Shown here one piece after another: positions 43,116-54,599 of a DNA stretch of 64,000 nt. The stretch is from Leptobrachium leishanense (lineage: Eukaryota; Chordata; Amphibia; Anura; Megophryidae). Position 1 is the stretch's first letter. Each line of letters starts with the position of its first letter. The notes below the pieces were generated by a model. The model had not been told where the DNA came from, ran no database searches, and saw only the letters and a list, made by a program, of their open reading frames with translations. The stretch covers positions 113,372,328 to 113,436,327 of the forward strand of contig CM019064.1 in the NCBI GenBank assembly GCA_009667805.1, in the 5' to 3' direction. The position numbers and the translations under genes are program-made.

Positions 43116-43217
43116 GGTGCTGAGATACAATGTAACTCCTGGAGTACTTGAATCCCATGTAAGGGGTACTTTAATGTCCATTTTAAAAAGGGCGGGGGAT
43201 ATCTACAATAGTTGTAC

Positions 43218-44215
43218 TTAATGGGACACTCGCTCTACACACTCTGACCACTACAGTGTTTTAAAGTGTTCACGCTGAGTGGAGTTTCCCCGCTCCCTCC
43301 TGCCTGGTTTGGCAGGAAATACTTTGTTAAACGGATGAGCTTACTAGTCCCACATGTCATCAGACAGCCAGGATTTAGAATTTTCCAGCTGCTGCCGGTC
43401 ATCAGATTGGTCGTTGAGTATGTCATCACGCTATGCAAAGTGACATCATCCTCTCTGACCATCTGTAATAGCGAGCATCCTGAAAGGGGCAGCTGATGGA
43501 TTGATTCTGCATGTGCAGCTCCAATCCATTGTTCTGCACAGGAGCTACAGAACCTGTGTACAGAAGTGTGTTGTGAGCAATGCCCAATTTGTGTATGTTA
43601 GGGATGCACCGAAATTTCGGTCACTGAAAATTATTGGCCGAAAATTGGTGTTTTTTTCGGTTTTGGCCGAAATGGAAATTCAGCCAAAAAAATCAACCGA
43701 CAATTTCCCTTTTTGGAGGCCGGGGCCTCACCTGAGCCTGGAGGCTGGCCGAGCTGCCTGCTCGGCCGTCTTCCAAGCTCAGGCGAGCCCCCGGCTTGGC
43801 CTGGGCCTAGTTGCCTACACATACTCACCTACATCCTCTTACTTTGGCCCTGAGCTCCAGCGGTGACTGTCCTCTGGCTCAGGTGAGCCCCCGGTTCAGC
43901 TGGGCCGCCAAAGGGAAATTTTTTGGCTTTTTTTTTTTCCCCTGAATTTCCATTTCGGCCGAAACCTTGCTCGGCCAGCCTTCGGGGATCAGGCGAGTCT
44001 GTGGCTCGGCCCGGCCTCCAGGCCCAGGTTCTCATGTCTGATTTTTGGTATTGGTTTTCAGCCAAACCGATCCCGAATTTTCAGTATCAGCCGTAAATTT
44101 CCGTTTCGGTGCATCCCTAGTGTATGTGTGCGTGGGTACGCAAATTGCGTAGAACCGTTACAGTGACTTCTGCATTTCAGAAGCCCATGAACTGATGAAC
44201 AGGATGCTCTAAAGG
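43218..44215 (+). mobile_element. TTAA-family MITE (GGGACACTC end) split by a hAT insertion
   Basis: Starts TTAATGGGACACTCGCTCTA. Internal TTTTAAAGTG and GACAGCCAGGATTTAG recall the 17.2 and 20.5-kb members. After the hAT insertion it resumes with ACGCAAATTGCGTAGAAC. The right end is uncertain. Confidence 0.5.
43599..44119. mobile_element. Non-autonomous hAT element, TAGGGATGCACCGAAAT ends
   Basis: Exact 8-bp duplication GTGTATGT (43,591-43,598 and 44,120-44,127). Internal GGCCGAAA words in both orientations. Same terminal family as 10,070 and 30,566. Confidence 0.88.
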
Positions 44216-44321
44216 AGAGAAGGGAGTATTTTTTTCCTAAACTAATAAAAGGGAGGGAGTGTTTATTATATTGCCTCTTTCAATGATTTTCCTTTCCCCG
44301 GTCACCTCAGATCGGTGTATA

Positions 44322-44883
44322 CCGGTGTCCGTAAAGTCTCTTTACAATTTCAAAAATTTATTACAAAGGCAAATGAAAAGACAGATAATTGAAAATTATT
44401 ACAAAATGAGACGTATATATTTAAGGTTATTTTGCCTCATTTAATACACCTCTATATGGGCATCATTAGTTGCACGAAGCACATCAAGACGGTACTTGAT
44501 TTCTTGCCATGTTCGCTGTAGCATACCCTCCTCAATGGTGGCAATGGCATCAGTGATCCTCTGCTTTAGATTAGTGATGTCCCGTACCTTTGTTCGATAC
44601 ACTATCTTTAACATAACCCCCATAGAAAGAAGTTGAGGGGAGTGATATCTGGATGAACGAGGTGGCCAGGGGGTTGGGCCTCCCCTTCCAATCCACCGGT
44701 CTGGAAATGTTCAACAGGGTTCATTTAACATTACCTCATTCATTAACAGGCTACCTAAAATACACGATTGCAATGTGATAAAAACCTTGATAACCACTGA
44801 GTACATAGAACAAATCTGGTGAAGATATCTCAAGTGCCTTTGGAATACATTTTTGAAATTGTAAAGAGCCTATGGACACCCTG
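44322..44883 (-). mobile_element. Internally deleted Tc1/mariner-type element with transposase C-terminus
   Basis: Inverted ends CCGGTGTCCGTAAAGTCTCT and CAGGGTGTCCATAGGCTCTT, both followed by TTACAATTTCAAAAAT, sit between TA dinucleotides (44,320 and 44,884). A minus-strand 60-codon remnant (44,441-44,623) reads ITNLKQRITDAIATIEEGML and TWQEIKYRLDVLRATNDAHI, the C-terminal end of a DDE transposase type I know mostly from invertebrate genomes. The catalytic domain is deleted. Confidence 0.75.
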
Positions 44884-44885
44884 TA

Positions 44886-45699
44886 TATATGGAAAAAAAA
44901 ATTCTTCTAGCAAAACAGCTATTGGATCAAAGAAAACCAGGCCAGGGGTCTGATTGGGTGTTTAAAAAGTTTGGGCAATATTCCAAAGTTGTTGCTAATT
45001 TAACCAGAGCAGTTGTAAACTTAACAACTCCATAGACTATAATGGCCCTGGTAAGGCTAAATTAGCACCAACTGTGGAATAGGGCCCTACGTGTTTACCT
45101 GGGGTATGTGAAATGAACAGTATTTGGGGATTGTGGCAGGTTTACAAGGCCAACTCCTTAACTCATTGTTTCTTAACACACCTCCTATGCTGATTTATTT
45201 GGAACAGTTGTACATCTCAAGATCTACAAAATGTGTTTTAAATGAGTGCCTTATCTAATGTTTTAGCATTTTGTAATACATGTAAGGGTTAAATATTTTC
45301 TGTGATACGTCTAACGAGCTAAAGAAACCCTACAAACAAAGAATGAATAAAGTATGATATTTCCAAAGCTTTTTTGAAAGCAGATTCTCTGTTGGAGGAG
45401 CCCAATGGATTTAGTAATGTTGTCTTAAACCATGCTATATCAGTGTTTAAATGCTAGTCTGCCTGCTGAGACAACCACTTAATACATGTTTAAAGGGACT
45501 TCTCAACCTGTCCTTTGAACTTCATTTAATTATTATTTTAGGTGCTGTTAGTGTGCTTTTGTTATTTTTCAATTCATTTGCTCCTAATAAATGAGGCATT
45601 CATTTTTCCCAAATGTACACATGTAATAGGGGTTAATCTCATTTGCATGTAATATGGGCAATGGCATAAAAAAAAAAGCTATGCTCCTGCACATAGCAG
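44886..45699. other. Intergenic DNA, no feature recognised
   Basis: AT-rich. Nothing assignable. Confidence 0.4.
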
Positions 45700-48327
45700 A
45701 TACACTGATGAGCCACAAGATGAAAACCAACTTCTTTACATCGTGTAGGTCCTGTCTGTGCTGCAAAATATCTCTGCGTTCGATACATGGACTCCGCAAG
45801 ACTTGAGCCCCGGTCATCAGCATGCTAACTGAGCTCACACTCTCACCCCCTCTCTCATTCTACTACTCCTGCTCGCTGGTGATGTCTCTCTTAACCCTGG
45901 CCCTAGCCTCCCTTATCAATCCATTACTAGGAATCCTGCTAATCTTATCCAGAATCCCCCCCCCCTTCCTTCCACTGTTCTTACGCTACACTGTGCCCTC
46001 TGGAATGCCCACTCTGCTTGCGGTATCGCCAAATCTTGCTTCATTCACAACCTTTCTCTCGTTCCAGCCACCTCCTCGCTCTCACAGAAACCTGGCTCAC
46101 CTCCGACAGTGTTACACCAGCTTCTCTATCATATGGTGGTCTCCATCTGTCCCACACACCAAGATCTGGGGACCTCAAGGAAGGGGGCATGGGATTCTTA
46201 CTCTTGTACCTGCAAGTCCATGCCATCAGCCTCTTTGCCCCCCCCCCATCCCTTAATATTGCAGTAATCTACCAGCCCCCTGGTTCTACTTTACCCCTTC
46301 TGAAACATTCAGCCTGGCTCCCCCACTTTCTCTCCTCTGACATTCCACTTCTCGTCCTTGGAGACTTTAACATTCCCATTGACTCTCCTACCAACCCCTA
46401 GATCACCAATTTCCTCTCGATCACTTGGACCACTGTGTGAAATCCAACGATCAACTGTCATACCCACCAAGCTAGCAACACCCTGGACCTTGTTTACTCT
46501 AGCCCCTGCACTATTTCCAACACATCTCTCCCCCTTTCTGATCACCACCACCTGTCATGCAACTTCTGCCACCAACCCAGCCTCCTGCGACCACTTACAC
46601 CCCACTTCAACCTCGCAGGCACCTTGGTACCCTGAATCCTCAGCTACTCTCCACTGCTATCATTCCTCTTCTCCTTCCAATCTCTTCATCCAAATGCACT
46701 GACACAGCTACTGATCTCTACAACTCTGCCCTCGATCACTTGATGAACTCGTCCTTACCTCTCTCTATACACCACGCAGGTATAAACATCAACTATGGCA
46801 CTCTAAATTCACGCGCTATCTTTGTGGATGTTCCAGGGCAGCTGAACGCGGTTGGAGGAAGTCTTGCACTTCCCCTCACTTCCTGCATTACAAATTAATG
46901 TCCCTTTCTACAGTCTCCCTTTATCCTTCGCTAAACAAACATTTCTCTTCCCTCATCACCACTTTTTCTCATGATTCCAGATGTCTGTTTCATACTTTCA
47001 ATCTGTTACCGCGCCCTGCTTCTTTTACTCAACCTTCCACAGACCTCACCGCTGTCAGCTTTGCTTACTACTTCACCGATAAGATCACTAAACTTAGACT
47101 GGAAATGTATTTCCTGCCCTCCTCCATTTAGCCTTTCAATCTCATTTACGCCCTGCCTCCTTTTCAACTATGTATTCCATTTCTCCAGTCTCGGAGGAGG
47201 AGGACGTCTCGGCACTTCTCATGTCCTCCTGCCTGACTACCAGTCCGCTCGATCCCATCCCCTCTCGCCTTATTCGGTCTGTCCTACTGGTTATTGTCCC
47301 TCCTTTATCTCGAATATTCAACTCCTCCCTCTCCTCTGGAGTCTTCCCTGCTGCATTGTAACGTGCTCTGGTCACCACCATTTTGAAAAAGCCATCTCTT
47401 GACCCTACTTTTCGAATTACTGTCCCATCTCTTTGCTCCTCTTTGTCTTGAAAATTATGGAATGCCTGGTCTATAAGCAGCTCACCAATTTTTCTCACTG
47501 CCAACTTCCTACATGACCCACATCCGTCCAACTTTCGCTCCAAGCACTCCGAGACTGCTCTGACCACGGTGGCTAATGATCCAAAGGTCACTTCTCCCTG
47601 CTTGATCTTTCCGCTGCATTTGACACTGTTGACCACCCTCTTCTGCTCCTCACACTGCGTCAGCTTGGCCTCCATGGTACCGCTCTTCTGGTTCTCTTCC
47701 TTCCTCTTCGCTGATGACTCTTCACCCTTTGTTCCTCTCTCAGTTGGGGTACCTCAAGGCTCTGTTCTGGGTCCCCTACTCTTCTTGATCTATACCACCT
47801 CTCTTGGCAACCTCATCTCTTCCTAGGAATTCCAATTTCACCAGTATGCTAATGACACCCAAATTTACCTCTCCTATCTCACTCCTCCTGTGTTGGGCTG
47901 TGCTACTGCCTGCCTATTGGCTGTCTCCAACTGGATGACTTCCCGTTTCCTAAAGCTAAACCTCTCTTAAACCAAACTTCTCGTTTTCCCTCCAAGGTCA
48001 ACATTCCTGCGCCCATTTCCCTTTTGGTGAATGGTGCCACCATTACTTCTACCTCACAGGCTCATTGCCTCCGTGTCCTCTTCGACTCGGATCTCTCCTT
48101 CACTCCTCACATTCAGTCGCTAACCAAATCTTGCTTCTTCCACAGAAAAACATTGCACACGTCGCCTCTTTTTTACTGTAGGCTCTACTAAATTGCTCCT
48201 CCAAGTTCTTATCTCCTGTGTTGACTAATGTAACCGACTTCTCGCTGGCCGTAAGAGATCCCAAATGCTCCCTATGCAATCTGTAATGAACGCCTGTGCC
48301 AGGCACATACCCATCACATACTGGACC

Positions 48328-49264
48328 CAGGGCCGGATTTGCATCTCAGGAGCCTGCAGGCACTGAATGTGGAGTGCCACTAATCCCCCCCCCCAGCAAA
48401 AAAAAAATGCCAAAATTACTTTTTACATTTTTCCTTTTGGGGCAAACTAAAGAAAACCCCTGAAAAGAAGTTTATCTCTGCGCTCACATCAAAAGAAGGG
48501 GCAGAATCGGTTGGGTTATTGCAGTGGCATTGTTTGTAAAAGCATTTATTGCCTCTGGCAATCCATAGAACAGAGTTTAAAATAAATTTTGCATCTACTT
48601 TTTATTTTATTGGTCATGTTGGTATCATTGTAAAGACCAGACTCTGACCTTTCCAATGACACCTCACGTAACCTTGTACGGTGTACAATTCAGAGATGCA
48701 GGTTCCGAAGTCCCCCTGTCTCTCCTCACTATGGTGCCATGGTCTAGGTTTTCGATGAAACCATGCATTGCACCATAAGCTCCACACTTGCTGGCAGTGT
48801 GGGAAATGAGAAGGTGAGTTAGTGCAGCATCACTGTTCTCTTTATTTTTTTTGAGGAAGGATACATTGAGATTTCTCTCCTTTTCAAGTATGTCCTGAGT
48901 GGCGAGTATGTACCGTTAGGACACTTACTGGAGAGGTGCTCTTGCCGGTATCGAACCTGTGTCTCCACAGTCTCTCTCCACAGTTATAGAGCAGTGATAT
49001 TACTTCTTGTAAACTGAATAATAGTGCTGCGTTAGGAAAAAAAAATGAGAAACCCAATATTGTATTTTATTTTTATATAAATCTGCCCTGGTTATAGTTA
49101 GTCATATGTCCCTCTAGCCCTTAGGGCTCCAGAGATACAGTGCTCTAAATGATTGTAAATTGTAAAAAAAACACTTTCTTTCCTTTGCTACAGAGCAATA
49201 CGCCCCTTTGTGGTAGGCACCTGTAGGCACATGCCTACTCTGCTTAATTATAAATCTGGCCCTG
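48328..49264. mobile_element. hAT element (CAGGGCCGGATTT ends) inside the L2
   Basis: CAGGGCCGGATTTGCAT ... AATCTGGCCCTG, with flanking ACTGGACC / CCAGGACC (6 of 8). The L2 reading continues directly across the junctions, confirming the insertion. Confidence 0.85.
48845..49010 (-). mobile_element. V-SINE-like SINE nested inside the hAT element
   Basis: Minus strand: head sequence near 49,005, a partial B box (GGTTCGATACC), a shortened core (AGTGTCC) and the tail ...ATCTCAATGTATCCTTCCTC. Innermost layer of the nest. Confidence 0.7.
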
Positions 49265-49835
49265 CCAGGACCTCTCACGCCATGCCCCTTTGTCAATCTC
49301 TACACCAGCTCCTTGCTTCCTTTAAAATCCAATTCAAAATACTGGTACTCAAGTACAAAGCTCTCCATAACCGCACCCCTGCCTACAACTCCTCCTTTAT
49401 TAACAGGTACATCCCGTCCTGCCCACTTCGCTCTGTCAATGATATGTTATCATCTCACTGTATCCGCACCCCCAACTCTCACCTTTGGGACTTTTTCTGA
49501 GCTTTTTATGGAGCTCCCTCCCCTGCAACATTAGACTCTTCCCTGTCTCTCCAGTCCTTCAACAAGTCTCTGAAAACACATTACTTTAAAGAAGCTTATC
49601 GGCTCACTCCCTAATCCCCTACTATGCATTTCTTGCCCTTTCTTCCCGCATAGCCCCCATGCACCCCCTACTTCCCACACCCAGCTATCTACCCTCACCT
49701 AGTATTTCACCCTTCTCCTCTTCTGATTGTAAGCTCTTGAGCAGGGTCCTCTCTCCTACTGTTCTGTCTGTTGAACTTGTATGTATTTTTGTTGTTCTGT
49801 CTCACCCATTGTACAGCGCTACAGAACTTCTAACT

Positions 49836-50690
49836 GTAACAAGACCTCTGTACATGTCCTGTGGCACCAAGACATTACTAGCAGAATTGTATTTGAACAG
49901 ACAGGTTACAGGGCGACAACAAGGTTTATTAAGTAAAGCAAGAAAACGGACAGGAGACCTGAACTAAAGCACAACAACAGTATACAAAAGAGATATTAAC
50001 AATGGAAGAGGCTGGGCAAAATAGGAATAAACTAGAACAGAGAGAAGATGCAGTAAAAAGGGGCTGAGGCAAAAGAAGGATGGCTGAGAGTAGTGGGAGT
50101 GGGAGAACTGAATATGGGCGTAGCAAGGAGAAACAGGGAGTAGCAAGATAGGGATGAAATACTAGAAAGGAAGAGAGAAGCAAGAATACATAGGGGAATC
50201 CAACTACGAGGGCACACACTGAATAAACCAATAATACAAATAACAGATATTCCAGGCATCGGTACAATTAAGTATCAGGCAATTAGAATGGTCAGAGAAT
50301 ACGAAGCAGGGGTCTAGGCAGGAGAGTGCAGAATATCAGGCAGAAAGTCCCAGAACCTGCATATTCTATCCTTTCCATCTGTGGATAGGCATCATTCATT
50401 CTTTTTGTGGTTTTAATTGTCCAAAACTGTGATTTGCTAGTGTATGTGTCAATAAAGTATATTTTAGGTAGCCAGTGTCTACCCAGATTTTCATGTTAAG
50501 TATTAGGGTCAAGCCCAATTCAGACACTGGTTCAAATCGATTCCCCAGTGTTTCATCGCTCTCCGTTTTCTATTGGCAGCCATCGTTTTTGACCCTTGTC
50601 TGGGTCACTTCGATGTTTTCGTTTGCCCATTTTCCTGCTTCCAACACATGAAATTGAAGAACTGACTTGCTGCCTAAAATATCCCACCTC
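49836..50690. other. Nest interior of unclear origin (possible minus-strand LTR)
   Basis: On the minus strand it ends ...TAATAAACCTTGTTGTCGCC ... GGTCTTGTTACA, which resembles an LTR R-U5 end, but I could not pair a start or target duplication. Confidence 0.25.
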
Positions 50691-50891
50691 TTGACAGGTG
50701 GCATTGAAATGATGTAATCAATCTTATTCATTTCACCAGTCAGTTGTTTTAATGTTGTGGTTCATCATGGCATATATATAATAAATGAAACAGACGTGAC
50801 GTTCACACAGACCTGAAATGGCTCAGCAGTGAAGGGGTTAATTTAGACTTTTTTTTTCTTCTAAGGAATTTCCTTTTTTTCTTTTATTTAG

Positions 50892-50937
50892 GTTTTTTGC
50901 TCTAGATTATCCTGCCCGCTTTGAGACCATGCAAGAG
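50892..50937 (+). other. Orphan exon-like segment
   Basis: A pyrimidine tract with TTTATTTAG precedes 46 nt that end GCAAGAG before GTAAGAT. In the second frame it is open: FFALDYPARFETMQE. No neighbouring exon of matching phase was found and I do not recognise the peptide. Could be chance. Confidence 0.25.
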
Positions 50938-51049
50938 GTAAGATTATATATTAATTATTTTTATAACGTAGCTTGTTATATACTGTGTTTATGTATAGTG
51001 GGCTCCACCCATATGATTAATTTATATGTAAATATATATGTAATACTAT

Positions 51050-51912
51050 GGGGGTTATTCAGAGAGATCCGAAATGTAACCGGACACTGAAATTCAGTGA
51101 ACGAGGACATTTCGGAGCCATTCGGCTATTCAGAGAGCAGACAATTCTCCAATTTCTGGTGAATTGCCTGCACATACGGTGCCTGTTCGAGGGCAGTGAA
51201 ATCCCCCATATAGAAGCAATGGTTTGTCTACTAAGAGAACACCGAACAGCTGAGGAATGTCAGTGAAGTGCCCTGCCGTTCGGTGCTTTCATTCGTCAGG
51301 TTTATTCAGGTGAATCCCATAGGCTTCAATGTTAAAAATATTCCAGTTTTAATTCAATATCTAATAAACTGTTTATCATTTTATTCTGCAATAAAAAAGT
51401 CTCTTTTATTCTTAGATTTTTTTAGGATCTTTTATGCATTTTTTGGGATTTTTTTGTCAAAATTTGTTCTGTTTTTTTTTTATCGTTTTTTCTTTTTTCT
51501 GTAACTGCCTTTTTATTATCATTCTTAGGATCTCATATGTAAATTCCAGACATTTTCGTTCAGTAGTTTTTCTGCAAACAGTGTTTCAATTTTCAAACTT
51601 TCAAGCGAACTGATTTTTGTTTGTTTATTCTTTACCCCGTTCGTCTGCGTCTCGGCTTTTTCTGGCGGCTGCTCTGCGCTGTGATCAGCGGCTGCTTGGA
51701 TTTTTCCGGCGTGTTCGACTTGTTTTTTGCGGCGATTTCTGCTGGTTTCCGGTGAGTGTTCGGTGAGTGTTCCCTGCACTACGGTGGCCCTGTGGTGCTT
51801 GCTGAATACACCGCAGGGTCGGTGAACTAGGAATCACCGAATCGCCCCGAAGTGCAGGGAACAAAAGTCACCAAACATGCGGTGACTTTTCGGATCCCTC
51901 TGAATAACCCTG
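51050..51912 (+). mobile_element. CAGGGTTATTCA-type MITE, about 863 bp
   Basis: GGGGTTATTCAGAGAGATCC ... GGATCCCTCTGAATAACCCTG. Same body and orientation as 29,195-30,060. Confidence 0.8.
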
Positions 51913-52177
51913 TATGTGTGTGTCATTTATGCATGATTAAGACCTAAGGGTTGAAACGCCACATTTTCATTTTGTTCTTTGCTCCTAATAAATACGTAGG
52001 ATTGATTCTTTGTACCCTTGAGCACGCTGACTTCGTTCTTTATGCATTTGTTAAAATATATATTTCAATTTAATCTTGATGAATAATTATTTTTTTAATT
52101 TGGGGTATTGATTACAATTGGGATAATCCAGCACTAAATACACATCTGACATTGTCAAATCCCCCCCAAAACTCAGG
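51913..52177. other. Intergenic DNA
   Basis: No feature recognised. Confidence 0.4.
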
Positions 52178-52602
52178 TAAGGCTCGGGTTGTCCGTGAAA
52201 AAGTGCGTCTGAACGCATTGATGTATTTTTTCACGGAATGCGCAAAAACGGTCAGACGACGCGCATTTTCGTGCAGGATTTTTTTACGGATCCAAACCAG
52301 GAAACTTTGGGTGTCTGGACGTTATGTTGGCCGGACATGAGCAGCGTCTGATGTCTCCTAATCACGCATACACGCCGCTATCCGGGCGCAGCGCACTCTG
52401 TACGTCAGTACTACCGGTTCTGCGTTCTTGAAAAAATGCGTTCATTTTCCACTTTCGCGCAGCCGGACTTTCGCGCAGCCGGACTTTCGTGCGGCCGTAC
52501 TTCGTATATTGGCTGTCATTGCGTGTTATTTGCTGCTAGTGCGGCCGTGATTAAGTGCGCCTAAACGCACGTTAAAAGTGCGCTAGTCTGACCCCAGCCT
52601 AA
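52178..52602. mobile_element. AAGGCTG-family element, about 425 bp
   Basis: TAAGGCTCGGGTTGTCC ... GCTAGTCTGACCCCAGCCTAA. Contains CGCAGCCGGACTTTCG as a short direct repeat. Confidence 0.7.
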
Positions 52603-52820
52603 AGGGATACTGTAAGGTAAAAACAAAGGGGTCCCTCCTCATTCGACATTGAGAGGAGTTGTCCAGTTGGCATTGCACAGAGCTGTGTATTCCATCCTGA
52701 GTGAACCTCTGCAAGGCTGTCCTGCGTGGTCCACGTGACAACCTTTCAGGACATAGGAAAGCCAGTCATACGGAAGGTTGAACCAGTGTAGTCCTCCTGC
52801 TCAGTGGAAAAACTCTAAAG

Positions 52821-52953
52821 CAAGGATCTCAAACTCCAGCCCCCAGATGTTTCAGAACTACAACCCCCAGGATTGTCTGACTACTGTATTCAAAGAATTC
52901 TGGAAATTGTAGGCAATCAACATCTGGGGTGGGGGCAGCATTTGAGACCCCTG
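52821..52953. mobile_element. hAT MITE with CAAGGATCTCAAACTCC ends
   Basis: CAAGGATCTCAAACTCCAGC ... GCATTTGAGACCCCTG with an exact 8-bp duplication CTCTAAAG (52,813-52,820 and 52,954-52,961). Confidence 0.85.
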
Positions 52954-53158
52954 CTCTAAAGATTGAAAGGTTTAAGGGTATGTTTTGCCTGCCTGAAACT
53001 AGCAGATGTTACAAGTGTGCCCCCTGGTTCAGATTTTGACCTTCTGACTGGCAACTATACTGGTAGTATGGTGGGTGCTCACCATCTGTATTTAACCATT
53101 GAGACCTAATAGGAAACTGATGGTCTGTGGTGGTTTCTTGGCTGATATTTAAGATATA

Positions 53159-53340
53159 CAGGTCTATTCAAAGAAAGGTGAAAATCAGAACAATTGGCAG
53201 GGGAAGAGAACAATCTAGACCAAATGGCCGATTTGAAAAGTGAGATAAATGGGAGAATTTTTCTGGTTTGGCTATTTGGACCTAGAATTTTCAATTCTCC
53301 AGTCTTTCTCATGAGTTTCACTTTTCTTTGAATAGACCTG
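53159..53340. mobile_element. Palindromic MITE, CAGGTCTATTCA family
   Basis: CAGGTCTATTCAAAGAAAGG ... CTTTCTTTGAATAGACCTG, with the shared AAGTGAGATAAATGGGAG core. Confidence 0.8.
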
Positions 53341-54599
53341 CTTGCCTTTGTAATCAATTTGATTGACTAGTATCGGCTCAAATCAAGGGAGGGGGTAGTG
53401 CAATAAAAATATGTCCAGCAATTGCAAGTTCAAGTTGAAATTTGATTATAGTTTATTGGTGTCTTTCATTGACTGCATGAAATCTACAGGGATTCTTATT
53501 ATTACAAATCAGAGGAAATTCCAATTCAATTAATAAAATCTAATGCTGCCATATGGGACTTCATCAGTCTTAAGAATTTAAAATGGAACACGGATCACAG
53601 AAACTTGTTTCACATTAAGTTATAAAGTTGTCTCAATTTGCTGAATAAATCGAAAGAAAAAAACAAAAAAATATTATGTACAAACTAGAAAATAATATGA
53701 GGTTCTGTTTTAAAACAACATATAACATTTAGCCTGAAAAAAACGTGACTTCAATGGAAGTTGCTTTTAAATGTTAAAGTTCATCTGTTTTTTTGTTTTT
53801 TTGCATAAATCTTTTCTCTGTGCAGTATCCTGATCAATGTTCAAGTATAGTCAACAAAGCACATTTTATTTCTGTACAATGTTAATATATATATATAATT
53901 TCAATTTTATAGCAGGTTTGGTAATGTATCATTCTTGTAAAGTGATGTCTGGGATAGCCATCAGCATGTTATCACTGAAGGCATTGTTTGTAAACCTATT
54001 TACAAGATGTCCTAAAAACAAATAATGGGTTGCCTTGCAAGTATGGATGCTTCAAGGCGAAACATCATAAAACATAAAAAAAAATATCATTGCGACAGAC
54101 AAATTCTCTATATAGGGCTTTTGGGATGAAACTACATGGTTCAGAGTATTGCACATATACAATGTGTAGTCATATCTATATATGTAGCTTACACCAATGC
54201 TAAACGCGTCGGCCTGTTGTGTAGGCAGGGTGGAGCAGCCAGGTAAGCATGCAAAATTCAGATGACATTGATAATAAATTACGCTAATAATGCTTCATGT
54301 AAGCATAACAGTTAATTAAAGCTAATTTAGGAATAATTTCAGCTATAGGTGTGACAATAGACTCTTGCAGCCAATCTGCCATATTTATATATGATTTAGA
54401 AAAGATAAGTGGCACAATAGTTTTTGTTCTGCAAATTTCTGTTGCAGAAACCATCGGATTCTCATCATAATAACCCTGCTTATGAAAAGCACATATGGCA
54501 GGGTTGCAGTATGTCATTTTTCTGTGGATTTCTTTTAAAACCAAAGCATATAGTGTGGAAAGATGACAGAAAGGTGGACATTTCTCTTCAAAAAACTTA
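53341..54599. other. Intergenic AT-rich DNA
   Basis: Splice-acceptor-like TTTTCTCTGTGCAG at about 53,826 precedes a frame that closes after 20 codons with no donor. Nothing else recognised. Part could belong to the CCDC80 3' UTR, whose end I cannot place. Confidence 0.35.

Larger units (their letters stand above)
45828..49835 (+). mobile_element. Degenerate L2-clade LINE (endonuclease and reverse transcriptase)
   Basis: Broken frames show in order: the APE endonuclease motifs ALTETWLT (about 46,080) and LLVLGDFNIPIDS (about 46,350); the RT motifs LSAAFDTVDHPLLL (about 47,610), SVGVPQGSVLGPLLFLIY (about 47,740) and YANDTQIYLS (47,845); the C-terminus SFNKSLKTHYFKEAY (about 49,560); and the 3' UTR GATTGTAAGCTCTTGAGCAG with TTGTACAGCGCTAC. 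The RT motif reads AND where ADD is expected, and stops and shifts abound, so it is dead. It is interrupted at 48,328-49,264 by a hAT element. Confidence 0.88.
45700..50773. mobile_element. Probable outer DNA transposon split by nested insertions
   Basis: The left end TACACTGATGAGCCACAAGA and the inverse of the right end (CATGATGAACCACAACATTA, 50,750-50,770) align as terminal repeats, followed on the left by CCAACTTC...GTGTAGGTCCTGTCTG, which I recall from a Tc1/mariner-like vertebrate element. An L2 and other insertions lie between. The 5-kb distance makes the pairing an inference. Confidence 0.45.

Noticed and set aside
49834..50360. Solo LTR on the minus strand
   Set aside because: An R-U5-like end is visible, but I could not find a matching TG start or a target duplication.
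53822..53887. Exon after TTTTCTCTGTGCAG
   Set aside because: The frame closes with TAA after 20 codons and no donor or polyA signal follows convincingly.
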